Made by a program: the position numbers and the translations under genes | Part shown: piece by piece, positions 44,107 through 53,592 of the stretch | How positions within the stretch are numbered: the stretch's first letter is position 1 | How the letters are laid out: each line of letters starts with the position of its first letter | The notes under the pieces: generated by a model | Seen by the model: only the letters and a program-made list of their open reading frames with translations | Told to the model about the DNA's origin: nothing | Databases searched by the model: none | Assembly: GCA_025057755.1 (NCBI GenBank) | Contig: JANWVC010000003.1 | Location: 62,001-126,000 of the forward strand | Length of the DNA: 64,000 nucleotides | Origin: Limisphaera sp. | GTDB lineage: Bacteria > Verrucomicrobiota > Verrucomicrobiia > Limisphaerales > Limisphaeraceae | Reading direction: 5' to 3'

Positions 44107-45019
44107 AAACTTGATCGTGCGCCTTAGGTCGTGGCGCTGCACTCCAACTTAAATGAACTTCTTGTCCAGCACTGAGCCACGCCCGCGAAACAAAGCGTGC
44201 TCCATGCACTCATCCTCAGCGAATCGTCTGGCTGTTTTCTGTTGATTCCCTGAGGGCCGATGTTTTTTAGAAGGTTCAGGCGTCGCAATGGGTTTTCCCG
44301 GCACCTTTTCACGCATGGGTCTTTCCAACATTTCCCACCCACAGCTACCGGCTCGTCACAGGATGGGAACCGCCGCGAGACGCCGACGAGCAACTCCGGG
44401 CAACTCCGGCCCGCGGAACAACCCATCCGAAAACCCATGTGGCCCCAATCGAGAATCTTGAGAAACCCTCCAATGGAACGGACCGGAGTTTGGGAGATTC
44501 TGCGGTTCCCACATGGGCGTGCACGGGCACGGACCGGAAGTATCCTAAGTGCTGCTGCAGCTGAATCCGCATGTTATTCGCAACGATCTTTGATCATAAC
44601 TGCATCCTTTATGCCTCTGCAGTTACGAAGCCGCTCTTCAAGCACGGCAGTCTCAGGAGCAGAGTTACATCGGCCGCCATACGCGATCCGTTCTATAGGT
44701 GGCGTTTCATCCTACGACATTGGGAGGAAGACATGCTCGAAACATTCATCAGGATGAATAGAAACGTCGTTCGATTTGTGGGATGGGCGGAATGCTGCAA
44801 GCCAGGGTGCGTCACTTCAACCTCATCGTGGTTAAAGGGAACCTTCAGCAAGCCACCATGAGGGACTTCCCGGATGTGGCGAATTTCCTCCGGAAAAGCG
44901 GCTTGTGCCCCAAATCGGTCGGGACCCGATCCGAGGTGTAATCGCAATTCATGCCTCCAACAAGCACAGATTGTGTGGAGGGCCGGCTTGCCAACCGTTC
45001 AGGCCATCGCTCTAGCAGC
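44107..45019. other. About 900 bases with no supported gene
   Basis: Frames are short and overlapping. One 52-codon ORF at 44783-44941 (plus; begins MGGMLQARVRHFNLIVVKG) reads protein-like but matches nothing I know and overlaps another frame of equal length. Possible gene remains downstream of the tRNA; no integrase or att repeat seen. Confidence 0.35.
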
Positions 45020-45778
45020 TTAGGCGCGACCCGCCAAGGCCTCCAGAAACCCGTGCAATCGCATGGCAAGTCTTTTTCGGTTTGCGTGTTCGATGCATAC
45101 CTCACAGGTATGAACAAGCGCCCGAATATGAGACAGACCCAACAATCGCAACAAATGCGGCATCAAAGTCGCATCGCCCCAGTAACATACGGTACGAGCC
45201 ACGTCACAATCATCCGCCTGATAACGTAGGTGGGCCACTGTGCAGCGCGGTTCATTCGTCAGCGGCTCCAACAAAGAGGAACGAAGGCGCAGGATTGTAC
45301 GGCCGTCTGAACTGGTTCCTTCTGGAAACAGCACCACACAAAGACCGGCCGCACGGCACGCTTCCATGGCTCGGACCACCCGAGCGACATCCAGACGGCA
45401 CGCTCGATCCACAAAGATGGTCCCTGCCATGCGGGCTAGCCAGCCCAGCACAGGCCAGGAACGAACCTCCCGCTTGGCGACGAACACGCACGGAGTCATG
45501 GCGCCCAGTACCACGATGTCCAGGTAACTCAGGTGATTGGAGACCACATACCCAGGTGATGGCCTGGGTCCACGGAGATCAACCGATACACCCAGGAGCT
45601 TCAATGATCGTCGGCACAACCGCATCAGCCAGAGTGCCCGTTGTTGGGCCGAAAGAGGTCCGCTCGCCCGCGTCCAACCCCACTCAACCATGGCCCAGAT
45701 CATTTCCGCGAGCAACCGGATACCGCGGATCAAGCGGCGCCTTGTAGCACTGAGCCAGCTTCTGGACCGGACAGCCAT
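45020..45778 (-). CDS. olsA: Lyso-ornithine lipid/1-acylglycerol-phosphate acyltransferase (OlsA/PlsC)
   Basis: About 252 residues from ATG 45778 (a GTG at 45820 is also in frame). PlsC motifs: block I VSNHLSYLDIVVLG (NHxxxxD), block II near GTIFVDRACRL, block III LFPEGTSSDG and block IV near LEPLTNEP. A hydrophobic stretch near the N-terminus anchors it to the inner membrane. Because it directly follows an OlsB-type gene and overlaps its end by 49 bases, the likely role is to add the second acyl chain to lyso-ornithine lipid. General phosphatidic-acid synthesis remains possible. Confidence 0.75.
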   Translation of the reverse strand: MAVRSRSWLSATRRRLIRGIRLLAEMIWAMVEWGWTRASGPLSAQQRALWLMRLCRRSLKLLGVSVDLRGPRPSPGYVVSNHLSYLDIVVLGAMTPCVFVAKREVRSWPVLGWLARMAGTIFVDRACRLDVARVVRAMEACRAAGLCVVLFPEGTSSDGRTILRLRSSLLEPLTNEPRCTVAHLRYQADDCDVARTVCYWGDATLMPHLLRLLGLSHIRALVHTCEVCIEHANRKRLAMRLHGFLEALAGRA

Positions 45779-46599
45779 CGACTGAGCAACGATTCGGGCA
45801 GGGCGTACAAATCCAACCACGTTAGAAAATCAATGGTTCCAAATTCACGGTCAATCGCGGGCGGACCGCAAATCTTCGCACCTAAATCCAGGTAAGCCCT
45901 CAGCAACCTGGGAATTGGAAAAGGTGCCTCACTCAACGCTCCTAGGCCGCATTCGCACCACGGATGAGGTCTGGCCCTCCATGGAAAGGGCGCCAAATAA
46001 CGACGGCACAATTCGGCATACACAAATGCGCCGGCTTTCTCATCCCGCGTATGGAGAGAGCTGCATCCGAACAAGTATCGACCGCCCCGCGCCACTGCGT
46101 ATTGCACGATCCCGCGCCAGAGCATGCCCAACACTGTGAGGTTCCGGTGCTCCTTCGCCACGCAGGCCCGACCGAGTTCAATCATATCGTCCCCTGTGCG
46201 TTCCCATCCCGACAGGTCGAATTCTTGGGCGCTGTAAAAGCCGCGATGTCGCGCTGCCATTCGGGCAGTTTGCAGACGGTACGTGCCCACCACGCAACCC
46301 TGCGCCTCTTCAACCACGATCAAGTGATCGCAAACTGCATCAAATGAATCTTCATCCAGACCGGTTTGATAGGACGAAACCACGCCTTCGCAGAGCTCGA
46401 GGTTGAAGACTTCGAACCGCAACCGTAACGCCGCCCGCACTTCTTCGCTCGTTTCAGCAAGGCGGAGATGATACCTCCGAGGTCCCCATGCGCATGCCGC
46501 ACAACTGGACGGCTCCAAGCTGCCTCCCAGGGTCTGCCGGATCTGGACCCGGGCCAATCGATCTCTGGACCACTGGGGCGAGTGAACTTCCAGCTTCAT
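45730..46599 (-). CDS. olsB: OlsB-type ornithine N-acyltransferase (GNAT fold)
   Basis: 289 residues. The GNAT/hemolysin-like acyltransferase pattern of OlsB: RLAETSEEVRAALRLRFEVF, DSFDAVCDHLIVVEE, VVGTYRLQT, FDLSGWERTGDDMIELGRAC, RNLTVLGMLWRGIVQYAVAR and YLFGCSSLHTRD. OlsB transfers a 3-hydroxyacyl group from ACP to the alpha-amino group of ornithine, the first step of ornithine lipids, which often replace phospholipids when phosphate is scarce. It is followed by the PlsC-like second-step enzyme. A C-terminal extension (about 230-289) is longer than in typical OlsB. Confidence 0.78.
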   Translation of the reverse strand: MKLEVHSPQWSRDRLARVQIRQTLGGSLEPSSCAACAWGPRRYHLRLAETSEEVRAALRLRFEVFNLELCEGVVSSYQTGLDEDSFDAVCDHLIVVEEAQGCVVGTYRLQTARMAARHRGFYSAQEFDLSGWERTGDDMIELGRACVAKEHRNLTVLGMLWRGIVQYAVARGGRYLFGCSSLHTRDEKAGAFVYAELCRRYLAPFPWRARPHPWCECGLGALSEAPFPIPRLLRAYLDLGAKICGPPAIDREFGTIDFLTWLDLYALPESLLSRWLSGPEAGSVLQGAA

Positions 46600-46804
46600 T
46601 CAAAAACTACAATGAAAGGACCTCTTGACGAAGCGGGGTCAGTTTGGTTACAGCATGGCAAGAATCGAAAACCGGTCGGCTAATCAATCCAAACCCCCAA
46701 CACCAAATGCTTCAAGCCAGGCTGATTGCGAACTTCCCCGCTTCCGCAGGTGTTGAGAGCCAGGAGTCACAACAAGGAATCAGGAAGAAGAAATAGGCAA
46801 TCGC

Positions 46805-46880
46805 TGGTGGGCGCTGCAGGATTCGAACCTGCGACCCCCTCCGTGTAAGGGAGATGCGCTAGCCGCTGCGCCAAGCGCCC
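46805..46880 (-). tRNA. tRNA-Val (anticodon UAC)
   Basis: 76 nt on the minus strand. Acceptor GGGCGCT pairs with AGCGCCC, D-arm GGCGC...GCGC, anticodon stem TCTCC/GGAGG around loop CTTACAC (anticodon TAC), T-arm GCAGG-TTCGAAT-CCTGC, discriminator A and an encoded CCA. Confidence 0.95.
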
Positions 46881-47708
46881 ACCTGGTGCAATGACCTTAA
46901 GGCATTACCATCCATTTGACAATCCTGGGCAACCGGGTGACGGACTCGCCCAAACATGGCAACACTCCCGGTTTCCACACCAGAACGCTTCACGACACCC
47001 TCCCAATCCTCCGTCCATCCGCCGATGCTGAAGTCGCCCCAGCATTCGGACCGGGCTTACCTTCCCACGATCCGCCCGAGGCATGTTGGTACATGGCAAC
47101 GAGTCGCAGATGAGGCCCCAAAACGGTCTCTTCTTCGAATCTCAAGCAAACGGAATGGCGCTCTTGGCCGCAGTTACATCTCACCCCGCACCACATTCGC
47201 ACCTGCGTGGCCTCGACATGGCCCATGACAACTCTCCCTTTTCGCAGGACAATCCGGCCTGCCAAGCCGTTCCCACGGGTTCCTCCGCTTCACAAAAGGC
47301 TTCGCTTCAACCTCGCGCCGCAGCAGTTTTTGGTGACCCTTTCGGGCCATCGATGCCAGATCTACTAGATTAGGATCCATTATTCTTAACTCGCACATAG
47401 CGACGCACAATGTAACACTGCTCACATGCCGCACCGCCTCCGGGGCAGCCCTCCTGGATTCTCCCATTGCCCCAATGTTATGCAGGCTGTGAATCAGTAA
47501 AGCCCCTCTTCTATTGCTCTCCGCGTGACAGCTGGCGGTCGGGCGACGCAATCTCCCGACAATATTTCGCAACGGACCGTTAGCAGACTCACGCTCCGGG
47601 CTGATACACTGCGCGCCATCTATGTTTCTGTGGAAAGTATTTACTCGTTGTGGCTCAGCAGATCGACGATCATCATCCGAAACGCAGGCCAATTCTGCTT
47701 CTTCCTGC
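46881..47708. other. About 830 bases upstream of the TonB-dependent receptor
   Basis: No supported gene. A minus-strand open frame 47174-47755 overlaps the receptor start and has no protein-family features. The receptor promoter, and any iron-responsive operator, should lie in the right part. An AT-rich stretch at 47365-47395 is a candidate, but I cannot call a Fur box. Confidence 0.35.
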
Positions 47709-50003
47709 ATGTCACCCAGCTCCCGCGCTCTCGGAGCGAGTTCGACATTGCGCATGATGGGGCCAGCTTGGGTGGTGGTCTGTTGTTGTAGCTCGGTTCA
47801 CCCATCCAGTGCGAGCGCGCAGCCGACAAACAATACCGCAGCAGAGTCCACTGATATCCCGGCTGCTACGCTCCTGCCCCCAGTGGTTGTGCGCGGAGAA
47901 CGCATGCCTCCAAGCGGTTGGCGGGTCGATAATACGTTGAAACTTCCGGCCACTTTGCATGACACGCCGCGAAGTCTCACGGTGTATGACGAGAACCAGC
48001 TACGGGAGCTCAATGTTCGCAGCCCCGTGGATGCCTTTTATTATACCCCTGGGGTGTTTCCAAACGCAGTAGGAAACGGCGCCTATCATTTCATCGCGCG
48101 TGGTTTTAGAATGTTGCCAAGCGACACATTGATCGACGGTTTCCAAGGCTTTTATGTCGGAGGCGGCCAAGGTCCCTTGTCTATGTACGGGATCGAGCGA
48201 ATGATCATCTTGAGAGGGCCGGCCGGCCTCCAATACGGGGCGGCTACCATGCCCGGCGGCGTCGTTAATCTCATCACCAAACGCCCTCAGGATCAGCCCT
48301 TGACCCGCCTGGACTTCATGACTTTCGCCTATGCGGGGCATGGGTTGGACGCGAGCGAACGCCTCGGATACGGGTTGGAACTGGACTCGACCGGGCCAGC
48401 GACCGCATCGGGCCGCGTGCTGTATCGTGTCGTGACCGCAGCGGACAACAGTGACATGTACACCGACGACGTGTTATATCAAACCCGCTATTTGAGTGCG
48501 GCCCTGACCTTCAGATTAGACGAGACAGGTCGGCATTCGTTCACACCGATGGTTCAATACTCGGACAATAAGCGGCCTGCCGGATTGGGGATGGTGATAT
48601 CGCCTTCCACCTCCCTTAGCCTCGCAGACGGCCTGACCGGCCCGTTGCACACGGATGATATGTCACCATTATCCGTGAATTTGTGGGAAGGCGGCCGCAT
48701 GGATAAGATTTTGGTGACGGGTTTCGATTTTGACTCGCGTCCAACGGATCGAGTGTCGTTCCATGCAGCCTATCGGGCCAATGACTATGACTCGGACATC
48801 CAGCAGTGGAACCCACAAGTCAATACCGCTGCCCAACGGAACTTGTTACGACAAAGCAATCTGGTGTACCGGACCCAGAGCAAGAGCCAGGCCGATCGTC
48901 TTTCTCATCTGTTTGACGTTCATACCGTTTTTGCGTTTGAACTCACAGACTGGTGGAAGGACCGGTTTCAAGTTGGCATCAATGGGCGGAAATACGACGC
49001 CAAGTCCCGATCGGCAGTCGGGCCCTTGAGCACGCCCCAGTCACCCATTCACATTTACACGGGCAGTGTTCTTACACCCGTCCGAGACCTATCTACAGGA
49101 TGGGGTGCATGGACCACCAGCGACGAGTTTCACTGGAATATCTACGCGCAGAATCAGGCCGCCTTGTGGGAGGAGCGGTGGATTCTGACATTAGGACTGG
49201 GATACGGGCAGCAGCACTATAAAGGAGCCGCCACTCGCAAAAGCGACGCCGTGCCTGCGGCCGGGTTGCTCTACAAGCTGACACCGACATTTGCCCTCTA
49301 CACAAGCTACGCAACCAGTTATCAGCCAGCTGATCCAACATTGGAGGATTATTCAGGCCGGAGCGGAGTGTTCGATCCGCAAACCGGCGTGAATTACGAG
49401 GCTGGCGCCAAATACGATGTGGCGAACGGCCGCGCCAGTATGGCTGCTGCATGGTTTTGGACGGAACGGGACAATGAGATCATTCAGGACACTTCCCGCG
49501 GTCAGGTCAATGTTAACGGGCGACCGTATTACATTCAGCAGTCCGGACAGCGGGCTACCGGAATCGAACTTGCCGCCGAGATCTGGCCGCTAGAAGGATG
49601 GCGTTTAAGTGCCACGTTTGCATGGATAGACGCCAGTTATGAGAGAGGACCTTTTCCAAAGCCGGTTGCCAAAACACCAGAATTTTCCTGGAGCTTGCAG
49701 ACCAGATATGACTTCCTAAGCGGTCCACTGAAAGGGATCGGCATCGCTGGAGGTTGCATCTGGCAGGGGGAACGCATGGCAGGAAACGCAGCACGGACGA
49801 TGACAAGTCCCGATCCTTTGATGTTGCCCGCCTTCTGGCGTGTCGATGCAGCTCTGTTCTATCGTATTAACGAGCATCTGGATCTGGCCCTGCATGTGCA
49901 GAACCTATTTGACGAAACCATCTTTGTAGACGGCACAACAGGCGCCAATTTACAAATGGCGGCTCCTCGAACGCTGACACTCCGAGCGAGCTACAAGTTT
50001 TAA
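47709..50003 (+). CDS. TonB-dependent siderophore-type receptor
   Basis: About 764 residues if it starts at ATG 47709. That start gives a signal peptide with Arg residues, the core MMGPAWVVVCCC and a cut after SASA; ATG 47754 is the alternative. Plug domain about 55-190: TLHDTPRSLTVYDENQLREL, FYYTPGVFP, FIARGFRMLPSDTLIDGF, MIILRGPAGLQYGAATMPGG and VVNLITKRP. The 22-strand barrel ends with LFDETIFVDG and a terminal Phe (LTLRASYKF), as needed for outer-membrane insertion. It resembles ferric siderophore receptors (FhuE/FpvA type). It should take up an iron chelate with energy from TonB-ExbB-ExbD, yet the local copies of those genes are broken. Confidence 0.85.
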   Translation: MSPSSRALGASSTLRMMGPAWVVVCCCSSVHPSSASAQPTNNTAAESTDIPAATLLPPVVVRGERMPPSGWRVDNTLKLPATLHDTPRSLTVYDENQLRELNVRSPVDAFYYTPGVFPNAVGNGAYHFIARGFRMLPSDTLIDGFQGFYVGGGQGPLSMYGIERMIILRGPAGLQYGAATMPGGVVNLITKRPQDQPLTRLDFMTFAYAGHGLDASERLGYGLELDSTGPATASGRVLYRVVTAADNSDMYTDDVLYQTRYLSAALTFRLDETGRHSFTPMVQYSDNKRPAGLGMVISPSTSLSLADGLTGPLHTDDMSPLSVNLWEGGRMDKILVTGFDFDSRPTDRVSFHAAYRANDYDSDIQQWNPQVNTAAQRNLLRQSNLVYRTQSKSQADRLSHLFDVHTVFAFELTDWWKDRFQVGINGRKYDAKSRSAVGPLSTPQSPIHIYTGSVLTPVRDLSTGWGAWTTSDEFHWNIYAQNQAALWEERWILTLGLGYGQQHYKGAATRKSDAVPAAGLLYKLTPTFALYTSYATSYQPADPTLEDYSGRSGVFDPQTGVNYEAGAKYDVANGRASMAAAWFWTERDNEIIQDTSRGQVNVNGRPYYIQQSGQRATGIELAAEIWPLEGWRLSATFAWIDASYERGPFPKPVAKTPEFSWSLQTRYDFLSGPLKGIGIAGGCIWQGERMAGNAARTMTSPDPLMLPAFWRVDAALFYRINEHLDLALHVQNLFDETIFVDGTTGANLQMAAPRTLTLRASYKF

Positions 50004-50098
50004 CAGAGTGCCTTTTGCCCCGATCAGGGACAACTCGGCAAACATCATGCCCGGCGGAGCATAATCCTCCGCAGGGCCCTCTTACAAGTTGTGCTATT

Positions 50099-51469
50099 AT
50101 GAAATTACGCCCGCTATTTTTCTGGTTTCACATGCTAACGGGTGTGCTTACGGGAGCAATCATCCTTGTAATGGCATTGACGGGCGCACTGATTACCTTC
50201 GAAAAACCATTGATTGCATGGTTGGAGGGTAGTGTGCGTAAGACAGAGAGGGCTGTTGGCCTGAGCGAGGGAAAGACAGTGGATCACCTCTTCGATCGGC
50301 TCCGCTTCGAGTACGGTCGAAACCCGTTGGCCGTAACGATTTTCGCCGACCCACATTTAGCCGTCGAGGTCGTGATGGGACGAGAGGAGGTCTTGTTTTG
50401 GGACCCTTCGTCCGACCAGATTCGACCTTCACGCACAACGTGGCTGCGTCACCTCATGAGCCAATTGACTGCCTGGCATCGTTGGTTGGGGCTCGATGGA
50501 CAAAGGCGTAATTGGGGCAAGGCCATTACGGGCGCCTGTAATGTGGCTTTCTTGGGACTAATTATCACGGGGCTAATCCTCTGGTGGCCCGCACGCCTGG
50601 GCCCGAATGTGTGGCGGTTGCGCCTGTGGTTTCGTCGAGGCATGAAGGCGCACGCGCGCGATTGGCACTGGCACCACGTCATCGGATTTTGGTGCGGACC
50701 TGTTTTATTAGTGTTAAGCGGCAGTGCAATCGTGATTTCCTATGCCTGGGCCTCACAATGGGTCGAGCGGATCGGCGGCCGCGCGGTTGCAGCGCGATCC
50801 GAACTAACAAGTGGCGCAAGCCTGCCTGAGATAGGTTCCCCTACCATGACTTCGACGACGCCGCTCTCTTTACAGGAGTCCCTGGATATAGTCCAAAGGC
50901 TCGTACCCACGTGGCAAAGTCTCACCATTCGCGTGGGCGGCAAGCGTCCCGATCCGGGACCGGACTTGCTGCCGCGCAGTGAGAGACTGAAGTCCAACCA
51001 TTTACCAAAACACCAGCGTTTTTCTACCCTGCCGTCGCCCGGGAGTCCGGATGAGCACCGACCCGGTGTAGCCTCGCAAGTATTTGGCAAAAGTGCGGAT
51101 TCTGTCGTTGGAGAGAATGTGACCATTGCGGTACGGGAGCGAGGAACGTGGCCGCTTTTTGCTACAACCCAAATACGCTTGGATCCTCGCAGCGGTCTAA
51201 TCATTTCCAGACAGTCCTTTTCGGACCTGCCACTCGGCCGGCGCATCCGCATGTGGCTGCGGTACCTCCACACGGGCGAGGCCTTGGGATGGCCCGGGCA
51301 ACTTTTGGCCATGATTGCCTCGCTCGGTGCGGTAGTTTTGGTTTGGACTGGATTGACGCTCAGCTGCCGGCGCTTTTTGAGCTCACGGGGCAGCACGAGG
51401 CTATCTTCATTGCAACACCCCACCCATCGACAGTCCACACCTACATTACAAGCCGGCGATAAACAATGA
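50099..51469 (+). CDS. PepSY-associated membrane protein (PiuB-like)
   Basis: About 456 residues from ATG 50099. Four membrane helices in the PepSY_TM layout: FWFHMLTGVLTGAIILVMAL near the N-terminus, HLMSQLTAWHRWLGLDG then ITGLILWWP, HWHHVIGFWCGPVLLVLSGS, and a C-terminal helix (MIASLGAVVLVWTGLTLSC). The conserved His residues suggest haem or metal contact. Such proteins accompany siderophore receptors and may reduce ferric siderophores at the inner membrane. The periplasmic part contains an unusual Pro/Arg/Ser-rich stretch (about 280-325). The gene is 95 bases behind the receptor and likely co-transcribed. Confidence 0.8.
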   Translation: MKLRPLFFWFHMLTGVLTGAIILVMALTGALITFEKPLIAWLEGSVRKTERAVGLSEGKTVDHLFDRLRFEYGRNPLAVTIFADPHLAVEVVMGREEVLFWDPSSDQIRPSRTTWLRHLMSQLTAWHRWLGLDGQRRNWGKAITGACNVAFLGLIITGLILWWPARLGPNVWRLRLWFRRGMKAHARDWHWHHVIGFWCGPVLLVLSGSAIVISYAWASQWVERIGGRAVAARSELTSGASLPEIGSPTMTSTTPLSLQESLDIVQRLVPTWQSLTIRVGGKRPDPGPDLLPRSERLKSNHLPKHQRFSTLPSPGSPDEHRPGVASQVFGKSADSVVGENVTIAVRERGTWPLFATTQIRLDPRSGLIISRQSFSDLPLGRRIRMWLRYLHTGEALGWPGQLLAMIASLGAVVLVWTGLTLSCRRFLSSRGSTRLSSLQHPTHRQSTPTLQAGDKQ

Positions 51470-51864
51470 CGACAGACCGCAGGCGCCGAGTTGTCGTATA
51501 TGATGCGATTCTACATTGAATGCGTTGAAAGACCAGATAAAGAAATGCCAGGATCATTAACTTGGAGAAACCACCTTTGAAAGCCGGTGCTCCATGCCAG
51601 GCTGCGACGTGAATGTGCCTGCATTGATCGGCCGATGTTGTGTTGGCCTTTTGCCAGCCACGTCCGGCCAGCCATACAGGCTTGCTGATAAGCCATCCTT
51701 ATGATCGAGAGGATTGTGATCCACCGGCTATGACAGTGATCTGGATCGGGTGCCTCACAGGAGGTTCGACCGGCTTGGCAGAGCCGTATCCGTCCCGAAT
51801 GAGTGTGGTCCCCCAAGGTCGCCGGGGCGCCCTCATGGTGCAGCTTGTTGCATTAAGGTTGCCT

Positions 51865-52422
51865 CCCTCTGGCGCCCACCCTAGCGGACCGGGCAGACAA
51901 CGCTGTTCAGGCGCCTATGGCCGAGTCCTTACCTGTACCACCCCGTCTGGGGCACGTTCCGGCACTCAGGGCGATGGAACATGAGTTTGACTTGGATCAT
52001 CGGTTACACACGGCGGTGTCAACGGAGCTCATGCCTCGCGGCCAAGTACTCGAAACCGAAAACAACCTAAAGCCGGCTGGCCTGGGACCCGACTATGATC
52101 GGGATAACCCCGTTAACACCGGACGTCCTGAATCCGAGGGCGTGAGTTACGGGATTGGGAAAGGTCGTCAGGCTGCTCCGCGGTACCCGTGGCAAGCCCG
52201 CAGTTAAGGGCAGGGGGAAGAGTTGTCATTCGTCCTTGCGTGGGGACAAACGGGCGGGTGGTCTAAGCTGACCTCAATGTTCCCTGCAGGTGGGCTTTGG
52301 TGAATGAAGCGGCTTTGAGCACTGTGCGGCACCGATGGCGATTCCATGCCGGATCGGTGCGCTGGTATCATGTTGACATTCAGTTCGCACCAAGGCGGCT
52401 GAGGCCCGCTCACCGTTCCTGA
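51865..52422 (+). pseudogene. tonB: Broken tonB
   Basis: The first part is an open Pro/Ala-rich stretch (APTLADRADNAVQAPMAESL, then PVPPRLGHVP), like the TonB spacer. The TonB C-terminal domain begins AAPRYPWQARS and is cut by a TAA at about 52204. The frame goes on as GQGEELSFVLAWGQTGGWSK to a TGA, then shifts, and VNEAALSTVRHRWRFHAG gives the conserved LD-x-AAL-x-x-V-x-x-WRF block, ending YHVDIQFAPRRL. So at least one stop and one frameshift interrupt it. TonB normally energises outer-membrane receptors. The N-terminal membrane helix would be at 51700-51860 but is not recognisable. Order tonB-exbB-exbD supports the call. Confidence 0.75.
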
Positions 52423-52469
52423 GTCACTAACTATGCTTGGACATATTGTGGTATAGTGGTTGCTGAGCG

Positions 52470-53112
52470 GGGGGCCATCATGTGGCTGCTTTCAGACTAT
52501 CCGGGGATAGCAGGGACGGGCCTCATCGAGCGCTTGGTGCGGTGGCGGAACCTGAATCGCCGGTTAGACGACAATCGCCCGCATCAGCTCCTTATCGCGA
52601 GTCCTTCGCGCGACTGAAAGAGCGTGCTAAGCGCGGTCCGAAACACTCGGGATCCATTTCTTACAGACTCTAAAAGGCCGCAATGTCCGCTCCTATAGAT
52701 TGGGCAAAAGGCGCCATTCACATCCAGGCACGGGAGTCCACAAATCAGGCAGAGAAACGGTCGTGGATTCTGAGCATGCTGATTACGCCGGAACCTCTCT
52801 CGGGCTTGCTCGGAATTGTGCTAGGTGTCATGCAGCCATTTCATTTTCTTGGCAACCGGCTGTTAGTGGCGCAACCAATCAGTCGAGAGACAGCCGAGGC
52901 TTGGATTACCACGGCCTCCGGCTTATTGCCCGCGATTGCTTGCCTTCTGAGGTACAATTAGTTCAGTCGTGGCCAAGCCCGTATGCGGGCGACGCTGGAG
53001 CGGCGGATCAACCATGTGGCATCGGTGGTAACAGCCCTGCGCGCATGTGGCATGGAAGTCAACAGTGGACGTCCGCTCGCCTCCAGTAACGTCGTCCGTG
53101 CGCACATTTCAT
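52470..53112 (+). pseudogene. exbB: Broken exbB (MotA/TolQ/ExbB proton channel)
   Basis: A 5' segment from ATG 52480 reads MWLLSDYPGIAGTGLIERLV, which corresponds to the N-terminal helix and the IERL block, in one frame, and soon hits stops. From 52683 another frame carries the conserved core: LITPEPLSGLLGIVLGVMQP (family: APLLGLLGTV-x-G) and AEAWITTASGLLPAIACLLR. A single TAG at 52959-52961 then replaces the aromatic codon of the YN-Y/F motif, and the same frame continues FSRGQARMRATLERRINHVA to a natural stop at 53112. ExbB and ExbD form the proton-driven motor for TonB. With a frameshift plus a nonsense codon it cannot be functional. Confidence 0.8.
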
Positions 53113-53139
53113 AATTTTTAAGCTATCACCAGGCTTGTC

Positions 53140-53592
53140 ACACTCAGACCACGATGTTCAGCACCGGAAAATGCACGGATCACAATTACTCCCCACTTTG
53201 ACATAAGGCTTTTGTTGTTGGACGCATTGATGGTGGTGCGCCTTACCATGGCCCCTTGGGAAACGGTTCCTGTTCGCTTCCCTTAGGCGACGCATGCTGA
53301 TTCCCATCCGGACACGGAACTCATTCAGCTAACCGTGGATTGCCAAGGGATCATCTGGTGGCGCGGACAACCCTACGGCCCGAGGGAAGTAGCAGCGGCC
53401 TTGCAGGAGTCGCTGCGCCAACAACCGGATAACAGGGCCTTGGTCAGCGGTGACAGAGAAGCTCCTCATGCAGATGTAGTCCAGGTGCTGGACCTTTCAC
53501 GAGGTTTAGGGTTAACGCGGGTCAAGCTACAAACCCGGCCAGACGGTGGAACCCGAGGACGGACTCTCTCGTCGCGCGACTCAACGCCGTAG
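53140..53592 (+). pseudogene. exbD: Broken exbD (ExbD/TolR)
   Basis: One continuous frame. ENARITITPHFDIRLLLLDA corresponds to the ExbD N-terminal block (NVTPLIDV-x-x-LLL) and membrane helix. A single TAG at 53284-53286 interrupts the linker (VPVRFP-stop-ATHADSHPDTE). The periplasmic domain is then intact: LIQLTVDCQGIIWWRGQPYG, REVAAALQESLRQQ, then DVVQVLDLSRGLGLTRVKLQ. The substitution from Glu to stop (GAG to TAG) is what one expects at this site, since family members have PEA there. The proton-carrying Asp (FDI) is retained. Its two partners upstream are broken too. Confidence 0.78.

Noticed and set aside
43976..44209. Minus-strand open frame containing RPAGFEPATTCLEGRCSVQL
   Set aside because: This is the well-known false protein produced by translating the complement of a tRNA gene; the tRNA-Arg explains it.
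47174..47755. 193-codon minus-strand open frame
   Set aside because: No recognisable motif, overlaps the receptor start on the other strand, and composition looks like chance in GC-rich DNA.
52959..53286. Stop-codon readthrough (TAG recoding) in exbB and exbD
   Set aside because: Neighbouring genes of the row carry TAA, TGA and frameshifts as well, and intact genes in the window end normally, so decay is the simpler explanation.
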